A DNA stretch of 60,000 bases from Membranipora membranacea (taxonomy: Eukaryota; Bryozoa; Gymnolaemata; Cheilostomatida; Membraniporidae): assembly GCA_914767715.1 (NCBI GenBank), contig OU612075.1, positions 17,858,001-17,918,000 on the forward strand. Direction: 5' to 3'. The position numbers were made by a program, and so were the translations under genes. Positions 59,475 to 60,000 of the stretch are shown in pieces. The notes under the pieces were generated by a model. The model saw nothing but the letters and a program-made list of their open reading frames with translations. It ran no database searches and had not been told where the DNA came from. Positions within the stretch are counted from its first letter, which is position 1, and the number at the start of each line of letters is the position of its first letter.

Positions 59475-60000
59475 CTGTGGGTAAAGGAGCAGGGAACGGT
59501 CATGTGACATTTGTAACTTAACTTGTGTCAATTTTCACTGAAGGTTATATGGAAAGAGTTTAGTGATTGCAATACAACCTTCTGAGACCGTTTCCCATGA
59601 ATTAAAATCTCTCTTCAGTTTCATATTGCAGCAAAGATTACTGAGCAAAATTAAACATTATATACGGAGTTGTGTCTGACTTGAAGTTGGAAGGATAACT
59701 CCACAATACAAAACCAGTGACCAACTGAGCTGAGACAATGAACTGAGTTTATTTTGTTTAGTTCTTTTGTAGTCAGGTTTTGCTTAGTAGTAAACGCAAA
59801 CTTTATAGAGCTAAAGATTTTGGCAACTAAAGCAAAGATTGGGGATTATGAATTCAATGATGGCTACGATTAAGCTGCAGCTATAGCCATATTACGTGGT
59901 CAATCTCAGTGATTAGTCCAGGGTGCTGACAGCTGAGCCACCTCAAGGTTAAACCCAATAGTCTGTGCAATTGCATTTACCAACTCAACTCAACTCAACC
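59475..60000. other. Intron of the glutamate receptor at the right edge
   Basis: It follows the acceptor of the most upstream receptor exon visible. That exon starts with two bases of a split codon, so more coding exons lie beyond the window. No receptor exon or other gene was recognised in these bases. Confidence 0.5.

Overview
The window is nuclear DNA of an animal, most likely an invertebrate bilaterian. Genes are split by GT-AG introns of about 0.1-9 kb, the DNA is AT-rich, and small transposon relics are common. An opsin with its retinal lysine, an AMPA-type glutamate receptor, a full-length SREBP and an alpha-arrestin fit this. I cannot name the phylum. All exons below were placed by hand from splice signals, reading-frame phase and family similarity. 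Every complete gene gives a total CDS length divisible by three.

Layout, left to right. A seven-exon opsin (+, 335-7568) runs tail-to-tail into an eight-coding-exon alpha-arrestin (-, 18398-8628). A short stretch follows with a reverse-transcriptase relic (20812-21637). NDUFA1, a complex I subunit, has three coding exons (+, 22444-26709). SREBP has 17 coding exons and 1108 residues (+, 28360-37134). An AMPA-like ionotropic glutamate receptor (-, 59474-37593) enters from beyond the right edge and is tail-to-tail with SREBP. Two genes lie inside its introns on the opposite strand: a two-exon secreted peptide precursor (43040-43740), and a ten-exon cholinesterase-like protein (48741-55379) that has lost its catalytic serine and ends in KDEL.

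The genes share no single pathway. The most striking region is the receptor locus. One host gene for a glutamate channel carries a candidate prohormone with a furin-type site and a predicted ER-resident pseudo-esterase. The opsin has VRY in place of D/ERY at the end of helix 3. The introns also hold well-preserved mobile elements. One is a hAT-type element with intact 8-bp target duplications and a tRNA-like segment, inserted into an older foldback element. Another is a 1.4-kb foldback element with internal tandem units and its own 8-bp duplication. There are also two LINE relics, tRNA-headed SINEs and hairpin MITEs.
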